Notes: generated by a model not told the origin, from the letters alone. DNA of 64,000 nucleotides from Branchipolynoe longqiensis (GCA_030323885.1 CM059196.1:40500535-40564534); one strand, 5' to 3'; counted from the first letter of the stretch, positions 32,886 through 46,200 are shown. Program-made: numbers and translations.

Positions 32886-35800
32886 CCTCTTCTTTGATGC
32901 AGGCTTGTGGTAGCCTATACAAAGCTCTCAGCTCTCAGCTCTAATGGTATGCAGCCTCCAAATCGTACAGGAATGTTTCTCTGGCCCAGGCCCTGTCCAG
33001 CGCATTCTTGAATTGATTCATGGCAGCTGCTTCCACCGCTTCTTCCGGTAGCTCATTCCACATGTTTATCACTCGCTGTGAAAAGAAGGCCCCTCTGAGT
33101 GAGCTGTTGTACCTTGGCTTGAAAAGCTTCTTGGAGTGACCTCTGGTATCTCTTCCCTTTATGCGTCTGAATAGCAAGGCCTCATCCACATTATACTCAG
33201 CATTCAGGAACTTCCTGTATATGTACAGCTAGAAAATGAGTATGGTTAATCAGACATTGGTTATTTATTTCTTTGAAACAAGTTTCTATTGAAACATTTG
33301 GCATTTTAATATTTAGAACAAGAATTAATAATGGTCATGAATATCAGCCTTAAAGTAACTGATTGTTTTGTGTGGAATTGCATGTTTCTTAGCTAAAAAT
33401 GCTTAACTATGGCTAGTTTTGTCTTAAATATATTCATTATATTATTATATTGCATGTGTGCATCCATGTTTATATCAAATTGTTATGTATTTCTATTAGT
33501 TTTGAATAAAATTGACGTTTTGCACTTCGCATATCGGCAAACTCAATAGCCGTACATTTTTGTTTTGCTGTCAGCGCATGCGCTGACGGAATTACAAACT
33601 AGTCTTTTGTCTCAAAACTAGCCATTTTTCATCAAAATTAACTCCGGACTAATGATTAGTACGTCATAACGATCAATTTGTATCTACAAAAATTCAAACG
33701 TGATCGGACTATCTTTAAGCATCAGAGTTGGGAAATTGCAAAAGACGCAAGACCTTGGCCTCTCACAAGTCGCCACCTGCCGGCAGTATATTATAAAAGG
33801 GTGTTGCAACAAAAGTCATTCAGGTTTATGATCAAACCGCAAATGATAGAATGATTACTTAGTAAAAATGTACGATAGCGTCAGGCTATAATCCATGAAA
33901 CAACTTCCTCAAAACCAAAGTATTGTAGGCTAAGTAGTTAATCGACGAGTACACACATTTTTTCATAGGCTCTGTGATGTCACGGAATAGCTGAAAAATC
34001 AACGGAATGCAGGTTTTGTACACTGCTATCCGAACATAGTATTAGCACTATGCCTATGACCACTCGTTACAGACTGGTCGCAGAACATCATGCTATCGTT
34101 GTTGTAGCCCGATAATCGCTCACCATAAATTTCCGAGTTTTTTTGTCAGAGACCACTTAGACCCCTGACTACTCTACTAGATGGTACATAACGCGTTGCT
34201 TGTTTTGCACACCTCGCCTACAGAATCTGGACGACGAGATTTTCCTGAAGCGCCACCAGAAGCCGGAGCAGGAGGAGCGGCGCCGGAAGCGGTGGGACAT
34301 GCAGCGGATCCGGGAGCAGCACCGGTACGAGAAGCTGCAGGGCCGGGCACCGGAAGTGAGCGGTGCCCGCTCCGACAGTGACCATCCCTGCACCTCGTTC
34401 CTGCCCGACCCGGACGATGGTAGGCCGCGTCTTGTTTTGGTCTCAGCACTCGGGCTACAACGTGAAATATGCAGGGTCCGTACGGAAAGTCTTGACAAGT
34501 TTTGAACTTTATTTGTCCCATTTCAAGACTTGAAATGCCTTGAATTTAACCTATTTTGGGTAATTAGTCTTGAAAAGTCTTGAATTCTGTTAAACTGTCC
34601 CCATTGATCTAAATCACGTCAGAAATCGCCATTTGCCATTGTTTTTTTCCCCTTCAATCCAAATGACAGCCTTGAAAAGCTTTGAAATAGCCTTGAAATC
34701 AATATCTTCATTTGTGTACGGACCCTGATATTCGTGTTAGTCCCATGCCTATGGCCAATCAGTACACACTGTTTGACACATTCTGTCAATGTAGTGGCCT
34801 TTAGCATCCATGAAGAGTAGATTACTCAGCTCTTATTCTCCACTTCTTTTTTTAAAACCTGACACTACTACTCAAATATTCTAAATATTTTACGTATTTT
34901 CGCCAGCTGTTACTTAAATACTATAAAATGTCAGGAATATTTGATGTATTCAACCATGTTCTCGTACAGAAAATATTTGATGTCCACAAACACTCCGAAA
35001 GGTTGGTTGTTGGAGTTTTATGATCTGGCAACATCTACGGTCATATCAGGACGGGTTCACTTCGACACATAGGCTAAAGCATTGTCAGGGAATCATGGCG
35101 GGGTGGGGCGAGCTGGAAGTCAGATTTCACCTATCCCTCTCCAAGTATTGTCTTTGCACTATACCTATGAGCAATCTGTACAAACCATGCTTGGAGAGCA
35201 TTCGCACTGTGTTTTGAGTTGTGTATTCAAACTTGTTATCTCCTCGATCACTTACAATACCTGCATATATATTCCTGAACATGACGTATTTATGGCTGTT
35301 AAAGATGAACTCGAATGCGCCAAGTATTTACAATTACTTAAAATTTAACCCGTTCAAAACAACGAGCTATTGACAATTACTTGAAACTTGAAATCACTCA
35401 ATTGGTAATGTTTATTACGTACTAGATTTCACCTCTTTCTGAAATCGTGTTTCATGATATGACATGTTTAATGTTGATTAGAGATAGCTGAAGGTTACTT
35501 TAAAAAAGAGTGGGGTGGGGGGGGGGGGGGAGGGAGCATCCAGTTTGAAACCTAAAACGATGCTTGAATCATTAAAAGAACATCAGCAATGCTTTAATTA
35601 AAAAATTAAAAAATCTTTCTGTTCCAATGTGATTGTATCAACTGTTGTATTCACAATGTTAATCTTATCTACCCGACTACTTCATTAAACTATCAGCACA
35701 GTGATGATTTGACTCAAACTGACGTCTGTGACTGGTGTTGCATTATTTACAGTAAAATTTATAGAAGTCACAGATCGCATCCCGGTGTCAGCATTTGGTT

Positions 35801-36552
35801 ACCCCATTCCTGTGTTGAAAGCTTCGTAAGTACCGCTCTTATTTATGGCTCCCTCAGGTGCCAGACACCACTAGTTGTTTTTAAAGTAAATTTGTTATAT
35901 TATTATTATTCAGGGGTCGAAGATCTCTACGATTGCGAGATTAATTTTTTTTTTTTTTAAGTAATGTGATTTGTTATTTCTAAAATATCTAGGGTTAAAA
36001 TCCCAACAATCAAACCAATCTAATTGTATGTACATATACATAAATAATAACCGAATTATATTTTATACATAATTTCTATTTTCGTTTGGAATAAAAGTAA
36101 TGATATATTTAACAACAAAAAAACCCATCCATTATGAAATTGTACTTTTTGAGAATATTTAAGGACAATGATTTTCGCTTTCGTCGTGAGGGGAGAGACC
36201 TGTATTAATTAATATTCAAAACATTGAGACTTACTATTGAATCCTCGGGACAAACATGCAGTGATGATCCCAACATTTAAAAGCTAGCTGTGAGAAACAA
36301 CTAAATTAGCATCTAAATGTTGGGATCATCACTGCATGTTTGTCCTGAGGATTCACTTCAACTAAATTAGTAAATAACGTGGGTGTTCTCAGACTTCAAT
36401 ACCATAAATCGTCACACACTAAAGTGTGTCTCATGACTTATTAGCCCCGCCCTTGGTGTCCTCTGTGCAGAGAATTCAGTTTGCCGTGGTTCGACATGGA
36501 CAAGCGCGATCGGCACGAGAAGAAGGTGGGTCGGCCCAAGAAGCACCGGTGA
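24906..36552 (+). CDS. MSL1: MSL1, male-specific lethal 1 homologue (MSL complex scaffold)
   Basis: Coding exons 24906-25325, 29665-29810, 30713-31227, 32309-32364, 34224-34419, 35753-35825 and 36471-36552; phases 0,2,1,0,1,2 all agree, giving 495 aa. Residues 106-157 form the N-terminal coiled coil (LLLLHLDWSQQQQ, then LKCRLDRMERRMS across intron 1), which in the family dimerises and binds MSL2. The C-terminal PEHE domain covers about 361-478: VPSWRIHQVP, NLDDEIFLKRHQK, RRRKRWDMQRIREQ, VSAFGYPIPVL, EFSLPWFD; it binds MOF/KAT8 and MSL3. The last residues, VGRPKKHR, look like an AT-hook or nuclear signal. Shorter than human MSL1 (614 aa). Role: nuclear scaffold of the H4K16 acetyltransferase complex. 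Repeats make up much of the introns. Confidence 0.93.
28196..28696. repeat. Long inverted repeat in MSL1 intron 1
   Basis: Left arm 28196-28232 and right arm 28650-28696 are near-perfect complements (CCGGTGTCATGGTATAAAAC, CCCTGCCTGATCGCAGCCCC), separated by about 420 bp that hold part of an R1 repeat. Two CGCATGCGC words lie near the right arm. Confidence 0.75.
28425..29100. repeat. R1 (206-bp family) copies in opposite orientations
   Basis: 28425-28580 is one forward unit (CAATCTTCATACAGAAAAAG, TTATATGGTTAGGG). 28795-29100 holds about one and a half reverse units (TTTCTAGGTGGTGTG, CATTGACAATGCCTTGAG). The forward and reverse parts face each other around the right arm of the inverted repeat. 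Confidence 0.65.
30048..30150. repeat. Tandem duplication of about 52 bp in MSL1 intron 2
   Basis: Two near-identical copies of AACTAACATAGACTACTAAC, followed by AAGCAACCACTTACCTGCTA. One base differs by eye. Noncoding. Confidence 0.8.
31842..32118 (-). mobile_element. tRNA-derived SINE (type A) in MSL1 intron 3
   Basis: Minus-strand copy from GATGGCCGAATGAGTTAGAG to the GGACATAAAACAACAAC tail. The middle of the tRNA-like head, including most of the B box, is deleted. An R2 MITE fragment lies upstream at 31455-31510. Confidence 0.75.
32820..32885. repeat. (ATT)n microsatellite in MSL1 intron 4
   Basis: About 21 perfect ATT units. Confidence 0.95.
32935..33230 (-). mobile_element. LINE 3' fragment (non-LTR reverse transcriptase C-terminus)
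   Basis: The minus strand encodes RDTRGHSKKLFKPRYNSSLR, FFSQRVINMWNELPEE and FKNALDRAW, the typical end of a jockey/CR1/L2-type reverse transcriptase. The frame is open for 82 codons and begins abruptly, a 5'-truncated LINE copy. The ATT microsatellite lies next to its 3' end, where such elements often carry a short tandem tail. Confidence 0.75.
34471..34728. mobile_element. 258-bp MITE (CAGGGTCCGTAC ends) in MSL1 intron 5
   Basis: Begins CAGGGTCCGTACGGAAAG and ends GTGTACGGACCCTG. The interior repeats GTCTTGAAAAGTCTTGAAT and AGCCTTGAAAT motifs. Related older copies, in the other orientation, lie at 41800-42010 and 46548-46830. hAT-like by its ends; target duplication not clear. Confidence 0.65.
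36239..36354. ncRNA. Perfect-stem hairpin in MSL1 intron 6, candidate small-RNA precursor or MITE
   Basis: 36239-36279 and 36314-36354 are complementary over 41 bp; the only difference gives a G.U pair in RNA. The loop is about 34 nt and contains AAAGCTAGCTGTGAG. It lies 117 bp upstream of the last MSL1 exon and would be transcribed with MSL1. A stem this perfect also fits a recent foldback element, so the RNA call is uncertain. Confidence 0.35.
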
Positions 36553-38573
36553 TGTGTGGTGGTGGACGCTAGTGCAGATTGGTGTCGACAGGGGGCGTGG
36601 CTGGCGAGGCCCCGCGCCCCCTCCTACTGAGGTGTCCTGGAACCCTCCGCCTGGCCGTGCGCAGGCCCAGTGCCGCCCCGCGCAGTGCGCGCCGGGATTG
36701 ACCGGCTAAGCCACCCAGGGACCCCGACCCAACACCCCTGCCTGCCGCTGATGGCCAGGCCCTGAGCGACCGGTCAAGGCCTGGGTGACATGCATCAAGG
36801 TTTTGACAGTGCTACTGGAACTTCAAACCCGTCACTAAAGGACCCCACGGAATCTTACCTGCAAATATGACGATCACATTGGTCGTGTTATTGATTGTTA
36901 TTCTGGTTTAGACTCTTATTTGTGAGCACTACTTTGAAAGAAATGTATTAAAATGTTGTAAGTGGGCATTTCAGATTCTTCCAACTTGGGTCGAATAGAT
37001 TTGTTCCCTTCCATCCCCTCACCTCCCCGTCCCACACGCCCCCATCCCCCGGTCAACGTGATGCAGATTGCTATTTGTGTTCCTGGTGTTCATCCACATT
37101 GTGACTATATGATATCGGTGCTCAAAGCGCAGCTGTAGGGCTGGGTTTATTTTTCTGAATGGCCTAATTGTTGGAAGCGACTAGATTGGCTGTTGGATTA
37201 TCATCCGCTGGTTGACGAGGCAGTTACAGGTTCACAGAGTTTCACTCTCCGTGCCGACACGGTGTCTTTCAAACTGAGTTTCAGCGCTGTGACTTGTAGC
37301 TCCACGCAGGTAATTTGTCTTTCCATTAGGAGACTGTTCGCTGTGCATACAGATGAGATATTGTCATCCTTCGCTATTTCAGTGGTGACGGTAGGGTCTT
37401 AATTCTCGCGGATGCTTTCTGGCCGAGGAACAAGTTGTGAATGCTTTTCTGGCCGAGTGGCAAGTCCTTTCTATATCTAGCTGCCATGCCAAAGCAAGTA
37501 GGTAGAGTGGGTCGAGTATAGGTTTGTAAGCTATGGTTCTGGTTGGCACAGGAACTTATCGAAGATATACTGACTTAGAACAAATTAACATTATCACTGT
37601 CCTAACACACTGACGCACAATTGATGGAGGGCTAATCTTGCGTATCATTTCACGACAGCCTCCAGCTGTTTCTAAATTTAACTCTCCCCATTGGGACCAA
37701 CTATGTAGAGTCGATTTGTTGGTGCGGGGCGAGGTTAACTTACTCCTGTGGGTGAGTGGTGCCTACCTGATTGTGTACTCCTCAAATGTCATGAAGGGAC
37801 GCGGTGTGGGCAGATACTGCCGTTTGTAAAATGTCGACACATTGCCACCGTTATCGATCCGACTGTTGTAAGCCGTGTCGTGTGTGGGCATCTTTTCGTG
37901 ATGGCGGGCCGCGTTCTGTAGATCTCGGTGTGTGTGTGAGGTTGGGGAGGGGTACAGCAGGAGGAATGGTTGCAAGCTCAACATTCATTTCCTATAGCGG
38001 GCAGCCAGTCTGTTTCAGCTCTTGTGCCTGCACTATTTGCATGTACTAGGTGCAGTGGTTGCCGTGCCGCCATCCGTTTGTGATTTGTTAGTAATGCGGT
38101 ACAAGCATTCTATTAAGGTTCCTCTATTTTGAATTCCTCTATCAACAACTTGAGTTTGTTAAAATTCAGGTATGCTGTAAATAGTACTACAAGAAGCAAC
38201 ATTTTAGCTGCTGGTAAATTAAAAAAGTGACTCCTATTTTTTGCCCTTGTCACTACAAAGGACACAAAAATCCCCCCCCCCCCCCAAAAAAAAAAACACC
38301 CCAACTAAACCCAACAACAACACCGCCCACACTATTTATTTCTGTATTTGTTTTGTTGGGAGGGATGTTGTGTTGTTTTGGAGCAGGCAGATATGAGGAT
38401 TTCCAGCCATGTGCGGAACACTCATTTTACCTTGTGGTATAGTTAGTTTGAGGTGTAAGTTGTGTGCGAGTTGACAGGCGACCCACATCCTCAACCAGCG
38501 CTTCACTGTCGGGGTCAGATTGCCTTTGTGTTATGTTGTGCCTTTTTAATTAAACCAGAAAAAAAGAAATAAA
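36553..38573 (+). other. MSL1: Probable MSL1 3' UTR
   Basis: About 2 kb with few recognisable repeats, starting GC-rich and ending with AATAAA at 38568-38573 before an A-rich run. No earlier canonical AATAAA seen. ORFs at 37193-37402, 37638-37829 and 37804-38049 have no family likeness. Confidence 0.5.
38568..38573 (+). terminator. Candidate MSL1 poly(A) signal
   Basis: AATAAA followed within 20 bp by an A-rich stretch. Confidence 0.5.
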
Positions 38574-39220
38574 GTTTTAAAAAAAAGCCTGGTTCTATTG
38601 AAAGGAACCGGGCCATGTAGGGTGACTCCTGATATGACCTAAGATTTTGCCAGGTCGTAAAACTCCCAACAAGCAACCATATATGGTGTGCTGTCCATTG
38701 TGCCGTTGAGTCGAGTGGCAGCCGTGACTGACCAGTATTTTTTAATTGATATAATATAATTATTATATCAATTGATGGTCATATGAATGTAGAATAGACT
38801 GTAGAATCCAAGTGATCCCCCGGCGAGTGTGTGTCGTGACTGGTTGTATTATATATATACACGCTAGGTAGTGTTGTAAGACCAGTAGCTGGTTATTTCC
38901 CTTTGTGATAATGTACATATAACAGTTAGGGGTGTAGCGCCTCTCAGATTGCTATGGGTACGTTGACGCCGGTTCAAACTGGTCAGCTGTTGGCCCGACA
39001 TGAGAGGAACGCGCTGTGTAAGCTGGAGCGTAGACAGCTTGCTAGCAGCGAGGGCCCACTTATTTATTCACTACTGCATGGCATTGTATATTACACATCT
39101 CATCTGACTGCCTGAGTGAAAGGAGTATGCACATTTCAACAGCTCGTCGTATAAGCAGCATGCATGCATAGAGCCGTAGCACGTTGTCAGTGTTGAGTTG
39201 AATTCAATTTTATTTCAACA

Positions 39221-39649
39221 TTAAAGTTGCATAGTCCGATGGTTTTGAGTTAATGTCATTTTCTCAGATGAGTATATTAGGTTTTGATTGATTGGTGGTT
39301 TCTTTACGACGTGTTGGCAGCTTAGGCCATATTCGCGGTGAGATATATTAGGTTGATTTGATTGATACAATCTACCTTACTTTGAAGTAACTTTTATTTT
39401 AAAAGGCTAACTGTCGAGATATTTGAAGTGCAAATATGCTAGATTAATTTTGGCAAGCATCCCAAAACTGACACCATATGCTTCTGCAGTAACACGTTCT
39501 ATTAGATTGCCTCCGTATTTACTTTTATGCGGTGACAAGTGTTTAATAAGTGCACCAGTATCTTAAGTTAGATATGTACAATAAAATTTAGATACTTGTT
39601 TTGGTTTTAAAATAAAATTTGATGTTTTCATCGGACTATGCAACTTTAA
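39221..39649 (+). mobile_element. R2 MITE, long copy
   Basis: Begins TTAAAGTTGCATAGTCCG and ends CGGACTATGCAACTTTAA. It is about 100 bp longer than the 332-bp copy at 4704 because of an extra block near 39280-39360 in which TATATTAGGTT-like sequence occurs twice. Confidence 0.75.
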
Positions 39650-40439
39650 ATATATGGAAATGTGGATTTGGTCGGCATCCCCCTATGGGGTGATCCTCCA
39701 ATCCCTACACGCAAATGCTAGTAATTAGAGCGGCTAAGAGAAGATGCCAACTCGGTAGTTTAGCACAGATTCCAACCACCTAGTTTTCAACTATTATGAG
39801 CCAGTAGTACCTTTTTTCAACGACCTCTGTGATCGACGGATTTCTGCCATGTGTGGGCAGTCTTTTCAATGTATAAACTTGTTTCATTTGTCCCTCTGAT
39901 GATGGGGCCCCTGCTATGTCAGGACAATATTTGTTTGGATACAGAGTTGTCCGTTGAAAGGAGGTACTGTACCCGAATGAAATGGATGCAGCCAAGACAA
40001 ATTTTGGTGGATTAAAAAAAACAACCTAATTGGCATAAATTAAGTTAAAACCACCAAATCCAGGACACAATAGACAATGAGATGATTTTGATTTCATTCT
40101 TAGCCATTTTGAGTTAAATTTACGGGCTCCGCATGTAATGGTTGAAAAAAAAGAAAGATTAGAAGCCGCATGGTCGAAAATAAACAATCTATCATGAAAT
40201 CTCGCGATTCCTTTTGACATTGCTACCTCGATTTGAAATTCATGAGAAAATTCCCGCACAACCTGCATATTTGTGTTAGTCTTCACATTGGTCTTCGTAA
40301 TATATTTGATCTACTAAAATCCGTTGCAACTCCAGATAATTATTACAGAAATATTGAGACACTGAACCGATTTCGACCAAACTGTCCAAGCTTACACGTG
40401 AAGATTGACCGACAATCGTAGTAACTGTGATGTGGGTGG

Positions 40440-40725
40440 AATGGTAATAATTGCCATGATACTGTTGAGGTAATAATTGCCCCAACATTGTTGAGGTAAT
40501 AATTGCCCAGCATTGTTGAGGTAATGATTGCCCAACATTGTTGAGGTAATATTTGGCCTGACACTGTTGAGGTAATAATTGCCATAACAAAATAATTGCC
40601 ATGACACTTGAGGTAATTGCCCTCACCCTGTTGAGGTAATACTTGCCACAACACGTGCTGAAGTAACAATTGCCCTGAGACTGTTGAGGTAATAATTATT
40701 TCAACACTGCTACGGTAAAGATTGT
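40440..40725. repeat. Minisatellite, about 25-bp unit
   Basis: About ten diverged copies of GTAATAATTGCC followed by CAACATTGTTGAG. The long minus-strand ORFs rich in LPQQ and NYYLN here are by-products of the repeat. Confidence 0.85.
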
Positions 40726-43140
40726 CCAACTACGTAGTGGCTGGCATCTCTGGCTAAATTAAATATATGAAATGATATCATGCCCTGACAACCCGTTACT
40801 ACGTCAATTTGATTATCTGGAATCTAGGTAAAAATCTCCCAGGCAGAAAATTTATATAGTTCACTTTACAAATATTTGTCTCCATTCTAAATGTCTATAC
40901 ATGTGCCCTTCCGGCAATTATTTTTTATTTTATTGATTAAAAATAGTGAGGAATATGGAGTCCTAACGGCAACATTTAGTATCTAATAAAAACTTAGCGT
41001 TTATTACTGACAAAACTCCTGGTTATTGCAAATTTCATCACCAGATGTAGTTTTCACATTTCAACATATAATCACATATCTGTTATTTACTTTTCATCAC
41101 CGTCGGGGCTGTAACATACCATTTTGGTCGCGCTATCTCATGCACATTTCACATTTAGATCTCATTAAATGACCATTCTGAATGGCATGGTTATCGAGCA
41201 CATGAGTATGATCATTACCTAGTACCCATGTCAATTCTCATTTGATCATGTATTTTTCTCCAGGATATTTCTCAACTCAGAACTTGTAAATTTGCTTTGT
41301 ACATATTTTGTGTTATATTGTTGGCCCGTATTTTTCAAATATGGTAGTACTTTTGGAATTCGATGTTCAAATGTAAGTTGAAAAAGAAAGAAAAAATAAT
41401 TATGATTGTCTCATTGTAGTAGCGGATTTGGGGAAATGTTGAGGCAGTTCAATAAAACGTGAACACATGGCGTTATAGAGTCTATGACTCAAATTACAAT
41501 CCATGGCTCCCCATTATTTACAATCTGGTTTTCTCTACTTGATAAATTCTATCAAAACAAATCCAACGTGGGAATTGAGGCCCTGGGGCTCAAAGCCAAT
41601 TTAGGACAAGTGGATCAACAGAGGATTAACTTGTTAGGCTGGTGCACTGACATCCCCAGGTGAAATACCACATACGTAGGGATGTTCATTTCATCAGGGA
41701 GCTAAGATGGACGTTAGCCCCTGCAGAGGTCTTCAGTTTGAGGATTGCTCAAGACACAATGATTCCTTTCATTTCGAAAAAAACACATCCCATCCGCATG
41801 AAGATATGGAATTCAAGGCTATTTTTGATAGGAAGACTTTTTCATTTGGATTTCAGCGGGGAGTGGTGGGGAACTGGTGATTACGGATGAATTTAGATCA
41901 GTGGGGACAATTTAATAGAATTGAAGTATTCTCAAGACTAATTACCCAAAATAGGTTAAATTCAAGGCTTTTTGAGGCCTTGAAATAGGGTAAATCAAGG
42001 CTTTGCCACATTATCAGAATGCAAGCTAATTGCTGTATGATGAATCATCCCTGTATCATTTCACCTGAGGAGGGGAGTCTCTTGATAAATTTAATTCTCA
42101 CATGTTTAATATAGCTTTTTATAAATGAAATTTCTTTATTCTCCAACTATTGTAAATATGCCATATCATGGCTTTACTGTACAACGCCTTCAAATGACTC
42201 CTGCTAGTGAGACCGTTCTATAAAATTTACATTATCAAAGCATTTGCCTACAGTCAACTCGTACTGGTGCACTTATTAAACACTTATTGCTGCATAGAAG
42301 GAATGTTAAGCCAATTTATTATGCATACAAAAATTTATTTTGTGGGGTTTATTTCACTTATTTTATCTGTTATTCTAACCTAAAGTGAAGTACATTATTA
42401 TTTATAACAATCTACCCATTTATCTCAAATCTATGACCTTAGGTGTTGCTACGACGTAAACCAACAATAAACAAAACTAACTTCAGCTCTCCTGAAGTTA
42501 GTTGATTAAGACTGCGGCCTTAATCAACTATGAAAAAACCTCTTCCACGGAACACGATGGGCGTAATCATTAATCAACTCGGGTCACCTGAGCCACTTGT
42601 TGGCGCATGTGCACATCCTACAGACTCGGGTCGAATACGCTTCTCCACGCTTGTGGTGGAAAAAATGGTGGCTTAATCCAAAATTGTTGTTGTAATAACC
42701 GATATAACTACAGCAAAATAGGATTTAAAATATTTGATGATTTCTTGGTTTAGTTATATTTACATTTCATTAATCTGGGTTAATATTTAAATAGCACGTA
42801 GATAACGAAATCAATATCTGGGTTGATGTTTTAAATTACACACTAGGTTTGAGCTAATAGCGGACACAATTACAACCCGAACATAAACATATCCTCACTA
42901 ACTTATGGAAAATGAAAAACCGGAAAATTTTAATGATTTGTGGTGCATTTTGGACAAAATAATCCGTAAGCTTTATATAATTTTGGAAAATGCAAAAACG
43001 GATGGGTATGGGGGGCATAAAACATTGTACACCTTATGTGAAACGGCAAGGGTTGGAAATGATGCTTATGAGGACCCCTCTATAAATTAGTATACCACAA
43101 CGATAACAGGTTTACATCCAAGCAGCACCAAACGGCCTTC

Positions 43141-43146
43141 TTTATT
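43141..43146 (-). terminator. WDR12 poly(A) signal
   Basis: AATAAA on the minus strand, 55 bp downstream of the WDR12 stop codon. Confidence 0.75.
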
Positions 43147-43200
43147 ATACTTTTAATGTTTTAGTTTTTTTTCATTTGATTTTTTGTTATTATTCAATTT

Positions 43201-46200
43201 TTATCTAGAATCAGTCATTGTAGTGGATCCCCGCGATGTCCTGTCACTGTATTTGAAGATTTTCAGATGGTTGTCGGCTCCCCCACTCATCAGGTACTGT
43301 GGAACTGACCAATCGACGACCAGAACTTTGTCCTCGTGACCAGTGAGGTCATATATGGGTGCTTTAGGGCTGAAATTAGATACGCATCCAACTTAATGTA
43401 ATATAAAATTCAACCATGGAACCAAAACAGTAAGATCATCCATAAACTGACATATACTATGCCACTTCAAATGTACTACTTATTAAATCAAATGAATGAC
43501 GCAAAAGAATTAAAATAAAAAATAAAATTCCACAAAAACAGCTGACTGAAGTGAATGATACGGTCACAATGACAACATAATTCCCTCCGACCAGTTTGTA
43601 ATCATTGGTGATAGGCAGAGTGTGAAAACTATGCTTGGAGAGTGCTAAACTTAAACACATACACCAACACCCCATCCCCATATGCTGTCATATATTCACT
43701 TAACCAGCAACTATCAAAATCCGCTGAAAACGCGAAGATGTTGCATCTACGATATTAACAGTGTTTTTCACATATCGGTCCGACAGTTATTAAAAACTAT
43801 ATATAAGGACTATATAAATAACTCGACACAATAGGCAACTAAAAGTAGTTATTTGCCACAAAAAAAAACAACCCTGGAAATATATGGCGAGATTATCAGT
43901 AAATAGTGCTGCTCCAATAATAGTATCCATATCCTAGTAATTACTGCCTTACATTCATTGTTGTAAGAATTCCTGGATGAAAGTGACTGCGGAGAACAAA
44001 AGAAGGGAAATGGACGCCGACGTGTGTAATAATAGTCACAACAACACAACTCATGGGAGTCTGTGGATGAAACCTGACTTCTGGGATTGTCGTGAAATTA
44101 CCATTAGTCAGGAAAAATAAAAGCCCAGAAATCGCAGAGATCCATAATCTCCGGATAAAAGTGTTGGCTGGATTCCAGTGCAGTAGGTCGTGGGTTCGAG
44201 CCAAACCAATGTCATAACAAATTAATACTCGTCACTACCAAGTCTGGCATTCGGCATTAATAAGACAGGACAAGGACCAGTTTCCTCAGTATCAGGATAA
44301 TGTGAGTGGGATATTGGGTCATTGTGCCAATGGCCCAACCTTTCTTTCAGTGGGTCGGCAGTATAAAGTCGCCACGAGTGCGCAATGCCACAAGTCGGTA
44401 CTCATCCTAATATGATGATCTTAAATGTTGCTAGGACATAAACACCAACAAACAAGCCCGGGTGAAGCCTCTCATACAAGCTTCACGGTGCTTCAGTTCC
44501 TTACCAGCGCGTATCCCACAGCTTCATCAGCGAGTCGTATGCACATGACGCAAACTCGTGCTCATTGTTGGGCGACCAGGCGACTCCCGACACCCAGCCA
44601 GTGTGCGACGTGAAGGTGGACTTCACCAACTGCCCGTCTGGAACACGCAGAAGGAAGATGACGCGTTATCTACAAACTAACTTATCCGCTACTGATTTAC
44701 CCGACTATATAAGCCTGTATCAGGATGTCCAATGCACCTCGCATTCCAGGTTAGTCGTGCAACCAAGTACAGATGATACTCTACATTGTTGAATGTCGGT
44801 GATCAGATGAGAACAGGAGTTTCCGACATTTTTCACTGAGTTCTTTACATCAATGTTACCATTTTAAAGTAAACATATTTTTCGGATTGAAGAAACTTAG
44901 TAAATGTAGTAATGACATTTTATTATTATTATTTAAAAATGGCTCCAAATTTCTGACAAAATTAAATTAAAAATAAAAGTATCACCAACTAAAATGATTA
45001 TTTAAAGTTACATAGTCTGAAGGTTTTTGAGTTTCTGTCATTTTCTGAGATAAATATATAAGGTTAATCGTCATAATTTACCGTACTTTAGTTTGAAGCA
45101 ACTTATATTTTAAATTGCTAACTTTGGAGATATTTGAAGTGCAAACATGTGAAATTAATTTGAGTAAGCACACCAAAACTCTGATACCATAGGCTTCTGG
45201 AGTAACAGGTTCTATTAAATTGCCTCAGTATTCCCCCCAATGTGGTGACAATCATAAGTGCACCAAACCTGGGTATTTAGAATATAAATATACATAGTTT
45301 TGGTTTTGAAAATTTGATAATTTCATCGGACCATGCATCTTTAATTAACCATGGCCCCAAATTTCTGACAATTAAATTTAAAATAAAATTTATCACCAAC
45401 CAAAACAATTATTGAAAAACACTGAAAACACCCGTCCCCAATTAGGATAAAAGGTACCTAAGAAACAAGTAGTTTTTTTTGGGGGTGGGGGCTTCAGGCA
45501 TACAAATAGAGCTGAATCTGTTACCGGTGACTCTGGGATCGTATAGCCGCACGTGTCGGTCAGCGGAAGCAGCCACGATCGTCTTGGACAACACTGAGTA
45601 GCTGATGTCTAGGAACACCTTATTGCCCATCTGGAACAAAATAAAACACATTTATTTCCTTTAAAATCGACAACTGAGGATCCTCTAGCGACTGGTAATA
45701 TGAACACATGTTATTCAAAGTGATACAGTCTACTCTGTCTATAACGGATACCCATGGGACTGGAGCAATATGCCGTTATAGACAGAGACTGACTGACGGA
45801 GGACACAGGCACATAATCTGGCAGTCAGTCACATGCACATGCACATGCACGGACAGATGTTAGAATAACTATACGGCATGTCGTTATTGACAGAGAATAT
45901 TGATCAAATAGGTGAAAAAACGGCTCGTTGTCCGTTAGACACAGAGGCAATGCTATTAAATTAAAGGGGTGCCGTGACGGGCCCAGCACTTTTTGCCGCT
46001 ATTGACAGAGATTCGTTATTGACAGAGTAGATTGTACATATAAAACAGTGTACAATGAAAAATAATACAATGTGACAGCAACTAATTCTGTGCGATCTCC
46101 ATAGTCAGATATCATTGGCCAGATCAAAGTCGGTGACAAGGAGGGCTAACATTCGAACAAGTATACAATGCTAGCTTCTGGTTGGTTGTCGGAGTTTCAC

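Larger units (their letters stand above)
38586..43140. other. Intergenic region between the convergent MSL1 and WDR12 genes
   Basis: Contains a palindrome of AATTGATATAATA type (38744-38775), an R2 MITE (39221-39649), a 25-bp minisatellite (40440-40725), a relic of the CAGGGTCC MITE (41800-42010) and SINE tail scraps (38625-38680, 42430-42475). 39660-40430 and 42480-43140 hold nothing I recognise. No supported gene. Confidence 0.5.

Noticed and set aside
40276..40729. Minus-strand ORFs of up to 128 aa
   Set aside because: They translate the 25-bp minisatellite in different frames (repeated NYYLN, LPQQ) and are not genes.
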